In this document: positions 1 to 10,573 of the stretch, one piece after another
Position numbering within the stretch: position 1 is the first letter of the stretch
How the letters are laid out: each line of letters begins with the position of its first letter
Source of the DNA: Stentor roeselii
Taxonomy: Eukaryota; Ciliophora; Heterotrichea; Heterotrichida; Stentoridae
NCBI GenBank assembly: GCA_006503475.1
Contig: RSEH01000376.1
Span: 1 to 32,764 of the forward strand
DNA: 32,764 bases
Direction of reading: 5' to 3'
Made by a program: the position numbers and the translations under genes
The notes under the pieces: model-generated
Databases searched by the model: none
Seen by the model: the letters and a program-made list of their open reading frames with translations, nothing else
What the model was told of the DNA's origin: nothing

Positions 1-2
1 TA

Positions 3-2858
3 AATAAAATATTGGAAGAATTTTCAGATTCATCACAGAAGTATTTTGAATCATCTCAAAATAAAGAAGAAGCACTTGATATAATCATTGAAGAATTAAA
101 ACATATAGGGAACAAAATTTTCAATTCAATAGAACCTTGGGAAGATTTGATCACTTTTTTCAAACTTCCAGGCATTCGAAAGCTTAAAAATGATGATCTT
201 AATATAATTATTATGATTATAAAAAAAGAAGACGTAGATGAGTTAAGAGACACCTTGAAACAAGTAATACCAAAAAAAGAAAGATTAAAAATTGATCAAG
301 AACTTGAAGCAATTCAATCTGATTTGGATTCATTAGCAGCTGATTTAATAAATGAAATGCCTAAGTCTGATGAGAACTTTAATGAATATTTTAAAAAGTC
401 AAAAGACTATTTCATCAATAAAATAATTATATATGATCTTAATGAGAATGAATCATTTAACGGACTTATAGTAAATTGCGAAAAAGAATTAGATACGTTA
501 ATATTTCATACCAATAATCAATTGAGCATCAGGATAAGAAAAACAGTGTTTGAAGTCAAGTTAACGAGATTAGTCAAACGAAATTTCTTATCTTTCTTGT
601 TAGAGTTAGAAACTGATGAAGAATTCAAAATTGAATTTTCTCAACCAAATATGCCTGATTTTAATAAGATTTTTATGAATGGTAATTATAAGGTCATTTC
701 TAAACATCAAAAGGAAAATTTTAAACTAAAATTCTGGACAACTCCTGGTAAAATAAACATAATTTCACTGGAATTTAGAGATAAAACATACAAAATAAGT
801 TTTCATGAAAATCCTGAGTTTAAAGCTGCTAGAGTTGTATTAAAAGTTGGTAGTGAAAAGATGGAACACGAAACAGAAAAAGAATTTTTAAATAAACATT
901 TTTTTATATTAAAATCTATTAAATCTAAAAAAATATTCAAAAATGCAAAGGAATTGAAAAAGTTTCTAAAAATAAACGAAAATGTTGATAAACGTTGTGA
1001 AAGTTTAGTTCATGCAAAGCGAATACAAGAAAAAATTGATCAGATAAGAAATGATTTGATCACCGAAGAAAATAAAATAACACTAGAGCTTTTTACTAAT
1101 AATCTTATTTCAAATAGACTAGAGTCTATAAATCTTGTTCTTTTTAAACAAAACAAGAAAATATATGACAATATAATTGAGATTTGTGAAGAATCAAAGA
1201 TATACTTAGCTAAAGAAATAAACCCAATTGATTTACTTAAAAATTTAGTTATTAATTGTAACTATGCTGCAGTTGTTACGAAAGAACAATCTATAGAAAT
1301 CGCGAAGACTATGGATCTTCTCAAAGATGCTTATGTGCATCTTGATAAATTAGAATATAAAAAGCTTATCATGTTCATAGGAAATACAGGTTCAGGAAAA
1401 AGTACAACTATTTCTTATCTTCTTGGGGCAAGACTAAATTCTTATATAAATAAAGTAGGAGAAAAAGTATTTGAAATAAAAAATAATAAAGACACTCAGA
1501 TAGAGTATCCTCGTATTGGCCAATCGTTAGGCGAATCAGAAACAATTTACACTCAAGGATATCCTATAAGAGATTCTGAAGATTTTTATTTTGTAGACTG
1601 TCCTGGATTTAATGATACCAGAGGTTGCCACTATGAACTGTGCACTAACATTAGCATTGATCAAGCAATAAAAAGATCAGATTCAATTCATGCATTAGTG
1701 CTTGTTATACCAATTCAGATTTTTCTCATAGATCGTGGAAATCTTGTTTATGATTTAGCAATAAGTTTAAGAGAGAGATTTCCAAACTTATTTACAGAAG
1801 ATCCATCATCTAATAGCTCTTTTTTTATTATAATTACAAAAGCAAATCAAGTAAATTTTCAGGTTAAAAACAGCATAAAGGATGGCAGTAGGTTCAATGA
1901 ACTTTATTTTGAATGCGAAAAAAAGATTAATAATTTGAAAGATCAGGATAATCCTGATAATTTAATGATAGAGTCCATGAATAAAAGATTGATGATTTGG
2001 AATACATTTAGAAAACTTCATTCGATGAAGCATATCGATCTTATAGATCTTCTGTGTAGAAAAGATCAACAAAAGTATTTGAAAAAGTACATAAAATCTA
2101 GCACACCTTTAGATAAAAAATTTTATATACGATTGATGAATGATCCAGATATGAACCTTAAATTTTTAAAGTGTATTGAAATGTCAGTTCATACGTGGAA
2201 ACTCTTAATTGAAAAATATTTGAGAAAAATTCCAAATAAACAAATGGAAAAACAAATAATTATAGAAGAAATTGAATTTACAATAGTAGAAAAAGTAAAT
2301 GAAAGGGATGATAATATTAAAAGGTTAGAGCAAGAAATAGACACTTTAAATAACGCTATGTATAATTTAGCGAATGCTCTAGAAAATTCGGATAATTTAA
2401 TGAATGAGGAAACAAAGATATTGGTTAATGAGCAGATTTTTATTATTAACAATAATGAGTTAGTTTCTTTAACCAATGAAATTATACTTATTGAGAATAA
2501 AATAATAACTAATCGAAAAAAGTATGATGATATTAAAATAAAATTAGAGATTTTACAGGGAAATTTAGATTTATTAAATAATATTACCGAATGTTTAAAG
2601 AATGAAATAGAGAACCTAAAAATTGGTCATACTGATGAAATACTTGCTGAAAATAATCCTGATCCTGATGATGAATTAACTGTTCAGATTATCAGAAAAG
2701 GAGAATTATTCAAGAAATTATCTAAAGAAAATAGAGATTTTACAGAAGATGAAATGAAATCTGCAAAAATAATGAAATATAAAGATTTTACAGGTAAGCT
2801 TATTGAATCTGTAACAGTTGAAAAAAAGTATTCCTTGTTCCGAAAGATAATAAATTAA
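3..2858 (+). CDS. P-loop GTPase-like coiled-coil protein, 5'-partial, frameshifted
   Basis: The frame is open from the left edge with no ATG near it (the codon at 12 is TTG and the first internal Met is about 67 codons in), so the gene probably starts outside the window. About 450 residues in lies a Walker A/G1 motif, GNTGSGKST (near 1380-1407), followed by a G3-like DCPGFNDT (near 1595) and a G4-like TKAN (near 1835), where the usual Asp is Asn. This order is that of TRAFAC-type GTPases such as the AIG1/septin-like groups; the exact subfamily is not clear. The flanks are charged, helical and coiled-coil-like, especially after residue 750. The frame ends at 2858, but the protein clearly continues in the -1 frame (next entry). 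It could be a real gene with a sequencing error in an A-run or a young pseudogene. Confidence 0.72.
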   Translation, partial: NKILEEFSDSSQKYFESSQNKEEALDIIIEELKHIGNKIFNSIEPWEDLITFFKLPGIRKLKNDDLNIIIMIIKKEDVDELRDTLKQVIPKKERLKIDQELEAIQSDLDSLAADLINEMPKSDENFNEYFKKSKDYFINKIIIYDLNENESFNGLIVNCEKELDTLIFHTNNQLSIRIRKTVFEVKLTRLVKRNFLSFLLELETDEEFKIEFSQPNMPDFNKIFMNGNYKVISKHQKENFKLKFWTTPGKINIISLEFRDKTYKISFHENPEFKAARVVLKVGSEKMEHETEKEFLNKHFFILKSIKSKKIFKNAKELKKFLKINENVDKRCESLVHAKRIQEKIDQIRNDLITEENKITLELFTNNLISNRLESINLVLFKQNKKIYDNIIEICEESKIYLAKEINPIDLLKNLVINCNYAAVVTKEQSIEIAKTMDLLKDAYVHLDKLEYKKLIMFIGNTGSGKSTTISYLLGARLNSYINKVGEKVFEIKNNKDTQIEYPRIGQSLGESETIYTQGYPIRDSEDFYFVDCPGFNDTRGCHYELCTNISIDQAIKRSDSIHALVLVIPIQIFLIDRGNLVYDLAISLRERFPNLFTEDPSSNSSFFIIITKANQVNFQVKNSIKDGSRFNELYFECEKKINNLKDQDNPDNLMIESMNKRLMIWNTFRKLHSMKHIDLIDLLCRKDQQKYLKKYIKSSTPLDKKFYIRLMNDPDMNLKFLKCIEMSVHTWKLLIEKYLRKIPNKQMEKQIIIEEIEFTIVEKVNERDDNIKRLEQEIDTLNNAMYNLANALENSDNLMNEETKILVNEQIFIINNNELVSLTNEIILIENKIITNRKKYDDIKIKLEILQGNLDLLNNITECLKNEIENLKIGHTDEILAENNPDPDDELTVQIIRKGELFKKLSKENRDFTEDEMKSAKIMKYKDFTGKLIESVTVEKKYSLFRKIIN

Positions 2859-3607
2859 TAGAAGCATTTCAGAAAAATCGCCTGTTGGATGTAAAAGGTC
2901 TTCAAGCAATATTCGAAACAGAAAAATATGAGCCAGACCCAAAAATGATCATAAAGCATGAGGGGAATAATATAAGTTATTCTTTTTATGGTAATTATGA
3001 TTCAGGGTCACTTCCTAAATATAAAATTACTTATCAAATTCCTAACTCATCGTTTAATGAAGCAGAGATAATTAATAAAACACATGAAATTTACCAACTC
3101 AAAGAAGAAATTATAGATATTCAACAAGATATCAAGTGGAAAAAGGATGATATGAATTATCTTGATAAATACTTAGCTCAATTAAACAAGGAAAAATCAG
3201 ATAAAGAGCAGAAAAAACAACAATTATTAAAAGAACCAAGAATTATTGATACTATCATTAATAATCTTAATGATAGAATTTTAAATAAAACAAAAGAGAT
3301 AAAAGGTTTGACAGAGAGTTATGATGAATCTATAGAAATCGAAAATTCAAAACTTCAGGAAGTTCAAAAATCTATAAATGAATTGAATAATAAATACAAG
3401 CAAATATCTCTTATATTTATTACTCAATCAGATACACTTAAAATGCTACAAAAGTTTGCATTATTGATAACTGAAGATAATGAGAGAGATATAAAATCTC
3501 AAAAAATTAATTTAGTTAATTTGCAATGCAAACAATTTGTTGAAGCATATGATGAAAATATTGAAAATATATTGAACCTAAGTAAGAGAAATTTAAACTT
3601 AAATTAA
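2822..3607 (+). CDS. C-terminal coiled-coil continuation of the P-loop GTPase gene (-1 frame)
   Basis: This frame is open from just after a TGA at 2819-2821 to a TAA at 3605-3607. It has no ATG at its start and reads as a natural continuation of the upstream GTPase frame: VFLVPKDNKLIEAFQKN, then a short globular stretch, then about 130 residues of Lys/Glu/Gln-rich coiled coil. The two frames can be exchanged only between 2822 and 2855, where a seven-A run sits. I found no GT-AG intron of suitable length (3n+2, for example 17 nt) that would join them. I read it as one gene of about 1,200 codons in the window, not as a separate gene. Confidence 0.6.
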   Translation, partial: KKVFLVPKDNKLIEAFQKNRLLDVKGLQAIFETEKYEPDPKMIIKHEGNNISYSFYGNYDSGSLPKYKITYQIPNSSFNEAEIINKTHEIYQLKEEIIDIQQDIKWKKDDMNYLDKYLAQLNKEKSDKEQKKQQLLKEPRIIDTIINNLNDRILNKTKEIKGLTESYDESIEIENSKLQEVQKSINELNNKYKQISLIFITQSDTLKMLQKFALLITEDNERDIKSQKINLVNLQCKQFVEAYDENIENILNLSKRNLNLN

Positions 3608-3939
3608 TAAACTCTTTATAAGTATTTACATTAATGAAGATATAAATCATTTATTAGTAAATTCTCACAACATGGATTCAATTGCACAAATAATAATACA
3701 GAACTTAGGATTTTTCATTTTGTAATTAAAACTAAGACCTCATAATAGTAAGGAAATATAAAATTAAATCAATTATATTGTTTATGGTATATATAAATTT
3801 TAAATATATTGTTAATATCATAGGTTGAATTGAAAATTTTTACTGAAAGTCTATGATTTCCACTTCAATAAAGTGTGAGGTAACTCTAAAATTTATCCAT
3901 TTGTGATCAAGAAATATCGTAAAATATTGAAGTAGACCT

Positions 3940-5325
3940 ATTTGATCAATATCTAATTACTATCATTTCCAAATAATTTGTTAAGCGATTGAAATTTATT
4001 TTTATTATATGATTAATAAAACAATATATACTTACATTCTAGAAGCTGAATCCAAAAATAGATAATCATAATGCGAAAATGGTTATTAGTAATTCGAAAA
4101 TTAGTATGAGATAAAAGCACTTTTGCTCCTACATATTCTATTTATATTTTTTTAATTAAAGAATAATTTGAATCCTCGGGACTTTCCTAGAATTTGACTT
4201 CTTCTTGATTTTAACTCCTAGATCTTTTTATTTTCGGATTTGTTTTATTCGAGAAAATTAAATCGATATCAAAACTAATCAATTCATAAGAATTATAAAG
4301 TAAATTCTTTATTTGATTTGGTAATTTATGGAACTGACATAATTTCTGACCAGCGCTGAAAATTTATTGATTAAATGAATGGAATACTTTTGATTGAATT
4401 TTTAGAGTTTTTCGAATCTTATCTCTTAATGTAAAGAATTGATATCAAATGGTGTATTTTTCGATTTTTTTGAAAGGTACTTTTCAAATGCAGTTGAAAA
4501 GAATTTCAATAATGTATTTTTTCTGTGGTACTTAAATGCTTGAATTTTTTATTAAGTTTTTACCTTGAAAACTATTGAAGAAATAAAGTAGTTTCGTTGG
4601 TTTATGATGAGGAAATTTTAATTAGATAAAGAAGGTTGCTGCTCAAATGATTTAACTTAAATATTTATTAAATTCCAATAAATCTATGCTTTCTTTATTT
4701 TTAAAGTTTTTGAAAAAAAATTCAGTTATTTATAACAGCTAATATTAAGTCTCCGCAGAGATTTTAAATTTAGTGCAAACTTATTCATTCTGAGCAAGTG
4801 TTGTAAGGTAGTTGAGCAATTAATGATTTAGTTACCTTTCCTAACTACAATAGTAAGTTGTTGGAAGTTATAGTAATTAATTTTTCATATCTATAAACAA
4901 TTTTAAACTAAGATCTTACATCTCGAAATGCCTTGATTAATTTTTTTGTTTATCTAGTTGATTCGAATTCTTGATTACTTCTATAAACTTCTCTGTAAAA
5001 TTTATCTTTAATTACTCATCATGTAGTTGAAAAATTTCAGGTAATTTGGATAAAATAAATCAATAACTATTTAATTAATAAATTAATCTAAGATTTGAAG
5101 ATCATAGTAAAGTTTTCAGAGTCGTTCGCAGAGCAATACTATAATTATTCATGCTTTGATGAATAGATTTTATATCAAAAATTTTTGATAAAGACTATTG
5201 AAAATAACTAAAATTGCTCCAAATATGCTAGAACTTTTAAATTTTCCCATTTGATCAAATATAAACTGATTTAAGCTAGTTGATAGAATTTAGTTTCTTG
5301 AAATACTATATCATTCACTATTCAT
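3940..5325 (-). pseudogene. Highly degraded relic of the same unknown family as 21467-23263
   Basis: No long frame survives, but the segment aligns by eye, in order and on the same strand, with the better preserved relic at 21467-23263. Matching patches include 4161-4300 with about 22010-22130, 4370-4500 with 22220-22375, 4615-4735 with 22495-22600, 5010-5060 with 22940-22990, and 5316-5340 with 23254-23278 (25 nt, one mismatch). The last patch holds the putative start codon (reverse complement of 5323-5325) followed by N-S-E-stop where the other copy reads N-S-D-K. The 3' boundary near 3940 is soft. The rest of 3608-5763 is A+T-rich DNA in which I see no gene. Confidence 0.55.
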
Positions 5326-5763
5326 TAGTATTTAATCACATTTTTTTACTAAGCTTAAAAATATCATTAAGAATTCAATCATAGTCATACATATGAATAT
5401 AAATTTTCAAACTGCGATATCTTGCTATATTAATATTATTGTTTCCTTTTAAAGTTGTAAGCTTTTCAATATTTCACAGACAATTGACTTACATATCAAG
5501 GTGATTAGACTTTTTCAGTTAATTCATTCATAACTATTTACTCATCAATCACATTACCTTAAATGTGTGACCCTTTAAACTATTTTCTAAATAATAGTTA
5601 TATTTTTACACTTTTTTATTCAGGAAAATTACTCTAATTTAATTCTATTTCTAGGTCTGTAGATTAATGAACTACCTGATTCAATACAAAACCTAAAGTT
5701 TTCAGAAATGGTTCATTGATTGATCAAGTCGAAAATATATATTTCTATGATCATTTTATATAA

Positions 5764-6582
5764 ATGGAAATTGTATATTATTTAATCTTACCCTTTTCCT
5801 GTCTTAGTTTACTGTCTTGTGCTATCATAGTCGGAATATGTTATCGATCTGAATTTATAAGAAACAATCAACAGTTTAAACTTGTCTATATTCTTTCAAT
5901 TATAGAACTTATTTTATATTTGAATAGATTGATTCCACCAATTCTACTATCAAAAGGACAAATTTGCACAATCCAGGGTACAATAAACGTTATTCTTGGT
6001 TTAATCAACATACTTTGGATAGATTTTATTTCTCTTGAGATGTACTCTGTAGTGATTAAAGGTAATTCTTCTTTGAAGTACGGACTAAAAGTGCCATTTA
6101 TAATTATATTTCTAATCAGTCTTCCATCTGGATTATTTTCTGCTGTTTCTGGATATTATTTACTATTAGGTCCTTGGTGTGTAGCCTATAGCGATAAATT
6201 AATTGATTCTTTAATTATTACGATTGGATTATATTTCAGTATTGTTTGGATTTCAATCTTATATAACATTATCATCGCTATTCTTGTTTCTAAGAAATTG
6301 TATAACCTTGTCGGAGATACTCAAGATATTATAGTCAAAAAAATCAAATATTATCCTCTATTGTTGATTCTTGTGTATACTCCAATATCTGTCTGTAGAA
6401 TCACCCAAGATATAAAACAAGATATTCGAGTTCTTGATATTTTTGGGTATATTGTCATATCTCTTGAAGGGTTCTTAAATTTCATTATTTTTATCAATCA
6501 TCAAGATGTTAGGAAATTTTTGAAGAGTAGTTTCAAGAGTAAAAAAAGTCGAATGTCAGATAGTTTTATTAGCCTTAGTTAA
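5764..6582 (+). CDS. Seven-transmembrane receptor-like protein (GPCR fold, cAMP-receptor-like)
   Basis: The 272-residue protein is almost wholly hydrophobic. Seven membrane segments can be drawn, from residue 5 to about 245, ending in a short basic Ser/Lys tail (KSSFKSKKSRMSDS), the expected cytoplasmic end of a GPCR. The PWC motif in the second extracellular region and the N-F-(I)3-x-N ending of the last helix resemble the Dictyostelium cAMP-receptor/secretin-like class, but similarity is topological rather than motif-level, so ligand and coupling are unknown. The start is the first ATG after an A+T-rich leader. The gene converges with the DUF229 gene, 186 bp away. An unrelated seven-helix membrane protein is the alternative. 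Confidence 0.72.
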   Translation: MEIVYYLILPFSCLSLLSCAIIVGICYRSEFIRNNQQFKLVYILSIIELILYLNRLIPPILLSKGQICTIQGTINVILGLINILWIDFISLEMYSVVIKGNSSLKYGLKVPFIIIFLISLPSGLFSAVSGYYLLLGPWCVAYSDKLIDSLIITIGLYFSIVWISILYNIIIAILVSKKLYNLVGDTQDIIVKKIKYYPLLLILVYTPISVCRITQDIKQDIRVLDIFGYIVISLEGFLNFIIFINHQDVRKFLKSSFKSKKSRMSDSFISLS

Positions 6583-6768
6583 TTTATAGTTTATAGCTTA
6601 TCTGATTTTCGGATTGATTTTTGAATCATGCCAATTAGAATAGTTTCAATTGAAATTACTACCAATAAATAATTGAAAAAATCAACCTTCAATAAATCTC
6701 AAGCCACTCAAGAAAATACTCTAAGATTTTATCTACCAAAAATAAAAAACTAACCTATTATAATTCCC

Positions 6769-8700
6769 TCAACAATCACAAAGATTCAACATACATTTTT
6801 CCTTCGTAGAAACATAAGAAATCTCCAAAAAGCCATTGAAATCTCCCAACTCAAAAACAGCAAAAGGAAACAATTTCTCATCCATACTCGATTTCATCCT
6901 CATCATTTTTTCTTCAGTGCAAAACCGAGCATTAGCCTGAATGACAGCAATTGAGTGAATAAGAGTAATATTATAAAGTGTATCCATTTCATTTTTCATT
7001 CCAGAAAGTTGAAAAAATTCAAATTTTTTAATCTCATACTTTTCAAATAAAGAACACCTTGGACTATTTTCAATTTTTCCCAAAAAGAATTTTTTAAGTA
7101 ACAAAACGATTTGATCCTTGATAATAACCTGAACCGGATCAGTTAAATTTACTTGTTTATAAGATTTACACAAACAATTAAACTCAGAAACTCCAACATC
7201 ATCACAAGACCTATTCAAAGGCAGATACTCTGAAATCAAGCTTAAAGCTTTATATTCCTTATAAGTCTTCAATTCATCTAATTTTTCAGATTTATAAGGA
7301 AAATACGCGAGTTGCTTGAGAGACAAGTTGATATCATATCGACTTATTAGTTTGTTTTGGTTGTAGTTTAAGAATTTATCGGCTTTCCACTCAACTTCAA
7401 TGTCTTTACTCAGAATCAAACTCGTCATCGCTGACCGGGGCTCGAAAAAACTTCTCAAGTCCCATTGAAGTTCACTGACACTTTTTAATCCGTGATCTGA
7501 AATTAAAAACAAGGCCAAAGATTCGTTTCTCTTCTTCACTAAACTTAACATGTTTATCAGAAAATCATGAAGATCGTTGTCTAATGTTCGGATGTTACCT
7601 GTCTTCTCGTGAGCGGCATCTAAATGAACGTAGGCGAATTTGTTGTTTTTTTTGTAGTTTGAAAAATACTGGAATGTGTATTCGAATGAAAGCTCGTGGA
7701 AGTTTCTTGAGCCGATACATCTCTGACGTTCTGAGAAGTCGTGAATGTTCGTGATGAACCAGAGGTATTTCCAGATATTTGTGAAGACGTGGTCAGTATT
7801 GATTGTTTGACCAGTGAAATGAGATAAATAATCCCACACAGAATCATGAAGAAACATTGTCACGTATCCCATTTCTCTGAAATGTTTCCAAATAGCATAG
7901 TCTTGATTTTTATGAGCTCCTGGTTGTATGGTGTTACTTTTTCTTTTTACTTGATTTAGGTATTTTAGGTCTTCTTCTGTTTTTCCAAAGATTATCTGTG
8001 CCATGTTTGATCGGGTGAAAGGAGCTGGAACTGCCGTTTTTTCAAATTCATAGCTTGAAAAATCACTGGAGATATTATTTTTCAGTGAATTAATCAAGTT
8101 ATAGGTTTTGGGTAAGTTTGCTTGGAAACTTTTTCTTGAAACAGAGTCAAGTACTAACAAAAGGACATTCATATTTTTGGAATTAGAACCAAGGGATTCT
8201 CGGATTTTATTTGCATTTATTGAAGCAGTCTTATTATGTTTATTTTTCACCACAGCGTGAATCGATTTCGCTGAGCATTTGATTAGCTGAAATTCTGAGA
8301 TCTCATTAATCGTTTTATCATAGCTCCAAATAAAAGTGGCTTTCTTTGAGCCCCCGTATTTCTGCACAGTTTTTTCAGAAAAATATTTAGCTGACTTAGA
8401 ATTTTTGCATTTTATTTTTTTCTTCCCGTTCTTGACTTCTAAAATGTAGTCATTTGGGGCTTGGCATTTGGTATAGTTCACAAAATTGTAAATTTTATCC
8501 ATTTCTAAAGCACTAAAATCGTATTCGTAAACCGCGCATCGGTTGACAACTTCAGATTTAATCTCAGGTTCAACAAGTATGATTGGCTGAAGACTAAATC
8601 TTTGTTGTTCTATTTTAGAATATGATTGGATGAAGATATAAATATTGATCATTAGTCCTAAAGTACAAATCAAAGTGATTAGTTTGATCAACAATTCCAT
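6769..8700 (-). CDS. DUF229-family type II membrane protein (alkaline-phosphatase-like fold)
   Basis: The 643-residue protein begins with a single hydrophobic segment (residues 4-25), suggesting a type II membrane anchor with the bulk in the lumen or outside. The catalytic-like core carries VLLLVLDSVSRKSF (about 179-192), matching the DUF229 signature around the metal-binding Asp and the Ser, then AYVHLDAAHEKTGN (356-369) and FLISDHGLK (398-406), the distal Asp-His pair of the alkaline phosphatase/sulfatase superfamily. Cysteines near the ends (for example CDDVGVSEFNCLC) could form disulfides. DUF229 proteins lie near phosphotransferases and sulfatases, but substrates are largely unknown. The ATG at 8698-8700 is immediately upstream of the membrane anchor. 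No intron is needed. Confidence 0.85.
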   Translation of the reverse strand: MELLIKLITLICTLGLMINIYIFIQSYSKIEQQRFSLQPIILVEPEIKSEVVNRCAVYEYDFSALEMDKIYNFVNYTKCQAPNDYILEVKNGKKKIKCKNSKSAKYFSEKTVQKYGGSKKATFIWSYDKTINEISEFQLIKCSAKSIHAVVKNKHNKTASINANKIRESLGSNSKNMNVLLLVLDSVSRKSFQANLPKTYNLINSLKNNISSDFSSYEFEKTAVPAPFTRSNMAQIIFGKTEEDLKYLNQVKRKSNTIQPGAHKNQDYAIWKHFREMGYVTMFLHDSVWDYLSHFTGQTINTDHVFTNIWKYLWFITNIHDFSERQRCIGSRNFHELSFEYTFQYFSNYKKNNKFAYVHLDAAHEKTGNIRTLDNDLHDFLINMLSLVKKRNESLALFLISDHGLKSVSELQWDLRSFFEPRSAMTSLILSKDIEVEWKADKFLNYNQNKLISRYDINLSLKQLAYFPYKSEKLDELKTYKEYKALSLISEYLPLNRSCDDVGVSEFNCLCKSYKQVNLTDPVQVIIKDQIVLLLKKFFLGKIENSPRCSLFEKYEIKKFEFFQLSGMKNEMDTLYNITLIHSIAVIQANARFCTEEKMMRMKSSMDEKLFPFAVFELGDFNGFLEISYVSTKEKCMLNLCDC

Positions 8701-9049
8701 TTATTATATGCAAAACAAGTTGGAAAACCAAAGTCCTAGAATATTTTTTCTTTAGTGATTATTTAAATGTAAAGTTTATGATAACTTTATGGAAATTTAT
8801 ATAGTCAATCTTAAGTAATTTACATTTCGATATTTCTTTGATTCGATTCTATATTTATCAAAAGTCCTTTGATAATTCAAAGGTTCATCTTATAAAGTTA
8901 TAAAGTATCAAAAATATTTTCATTGGGATGATTTGACTTTGGATTGTGAATATTTTGGTGAATTTCAAATCTAAGGTTATTTTAGTTGAAATATGTACTT
9001 TTGAAAATGAGTGCTCTTGTGAAGTAGATGCTAAAAACAATCCCTTATG
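8701..9049. other. Intergenic A+T-rich stretch
   Basis: This is the shared upstream side of the DUF229 gene and the left edge of the duplicated block. I see no gene, RNA or recognisable relic in it. Confidence 0.5.
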
Positions 9050-10573
9050 ATTATTAAATGGACTTCCAGATGAAGATATATCTGAAAAATCTCTTGAAAC
9101 AAGGATATCATCATAGTTTTATTATTCATCAATAAAAGAATTTTAGTTTCTAATCAAGTCCTATAAGAAGTCAGATTGAATTCTTAGGGGTAAAATAGTA
9201 AGATAAATTTAATAAATCCTTTTATTTAAAGTACTACAGCTTGTAAAATTGATTGCAATTTACTATTTCGATCTATCAAATATCATCAAAAAATTATTGA
9301 AAATAAGACTCGAAGTGCTTTGCTGGAAACTAGAAACTATCTAAGAAAAGTAAACTTCTCATATGTTACTAGATGTCAAATATTATCAAGATATGCATGC
9401 ATAGCAGCAAATACAATAATAATCAGTATAAGGTATTCAAGGGTTATTAACAAAAGAATTAGAAATTATAAGCTTAATATTCGTAATTTAACTACCTAAA
9501 AATATTATAACTTTAATTAAGTCACTTGTCCAGATTCATTCTTTTCTTTTTGTTTTATTCTAAAGTCTATATACCTTAAGTTCAAATATCTCATCAATAT
9601 ATTCTCCAGATGATATGATTCATTGAATGATCTTTTGTTTATATTAAGATAATTCTGAAAACAATTTAAATTTTGGTTGTGATATGATGATGGTTCTTTT
9701 ATCATAACATCGAACTATGGACTAAAAGAGAGGTATAGTAAATAAGGCTTCAGAAGATGTTGAAGACTAGATGTATCCTTGTGTTTTGATATCAGAAAAC
9801 AGATCGTTTTGAGGCTTTAAAAGAATATAAAAATTACTAATGACTTTAAGTGCATTGAATTTACTTATTTTCTGTTTTACTCTAAAGAAAAGTTATGGTT
9901 CAAGTATTATGCTTTATTGAATTCTGTAAATTTTTCTAGTTCACCATAATATCAATCATTGCCCTTTGTAGGAATTACTAGATATCTTGTATTATCTATA
10001 ATAAGTCTGTAATATGATAATTATATTTATCTAAAAATCATGATCAAATTGTTTAGGATTTCGGAATAGTCACCAGGATGTTTATTTTTTACAAAATTGC
10101 TGAAGAGTATTTGCCTAAAATTTGAAAACCTGCATATTTTTGTCTAAATTTCATTCTTATATAATAGCTTTTATCGTCAAGAACAGCTTGCATAATGATT
10201 TACTAAAAATTCATTGTTCTAGTTATTGATAGATTTGATTCAAAGATTGCCAATTTATACATAAATTAATAAACTACAGTAATTTTATTAATTTCAACGA
10301 TTAGATTATATAAATTCATCCCATTTGAATATGTTAAATAATAAAATCAAACTAAACTATCAGTTGAACTCCTCTATTCAATTAAATTCAATAAACACTA
10401 ATCCTAAAAATTTTAAACATCTTTTAAGTATCCGAAAGTATGACACAGATAAAACTTATAATAAACATCGCGTTTGCATACAAACAGAAACTGAATATCC
10501 AAATAATCAAATCAACATTCCTCTACCTAATAAATCATATGTTCCTTTTACTATTCTATATTTCTTTATAATT

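Noticed and set aside
2828-2846. Intron explaining the GTPase frameshift
   Set aside because: GT-AG candidates nearby are 18, 19 or 24 nt long; none has the 3n+2 length needed and none matches the 15-16 nt class.
9517-9705. 62-codon minus-strand frame, identical at 13081-13269
   Set aside because: Its conservation is explained by the identical duplicated tract, which also preserves stop-filled non-coding DNA; no homolog or domain is recognised.
10331-10573. N-terminal extension of WWE copy A (and 13895-14137 for copy B)
   Set aside because: The 81 extra residues are Asn/Ile/Lys-rich, as expected from translating an A+T-rich leader, and the third family member starts at the MSN position.
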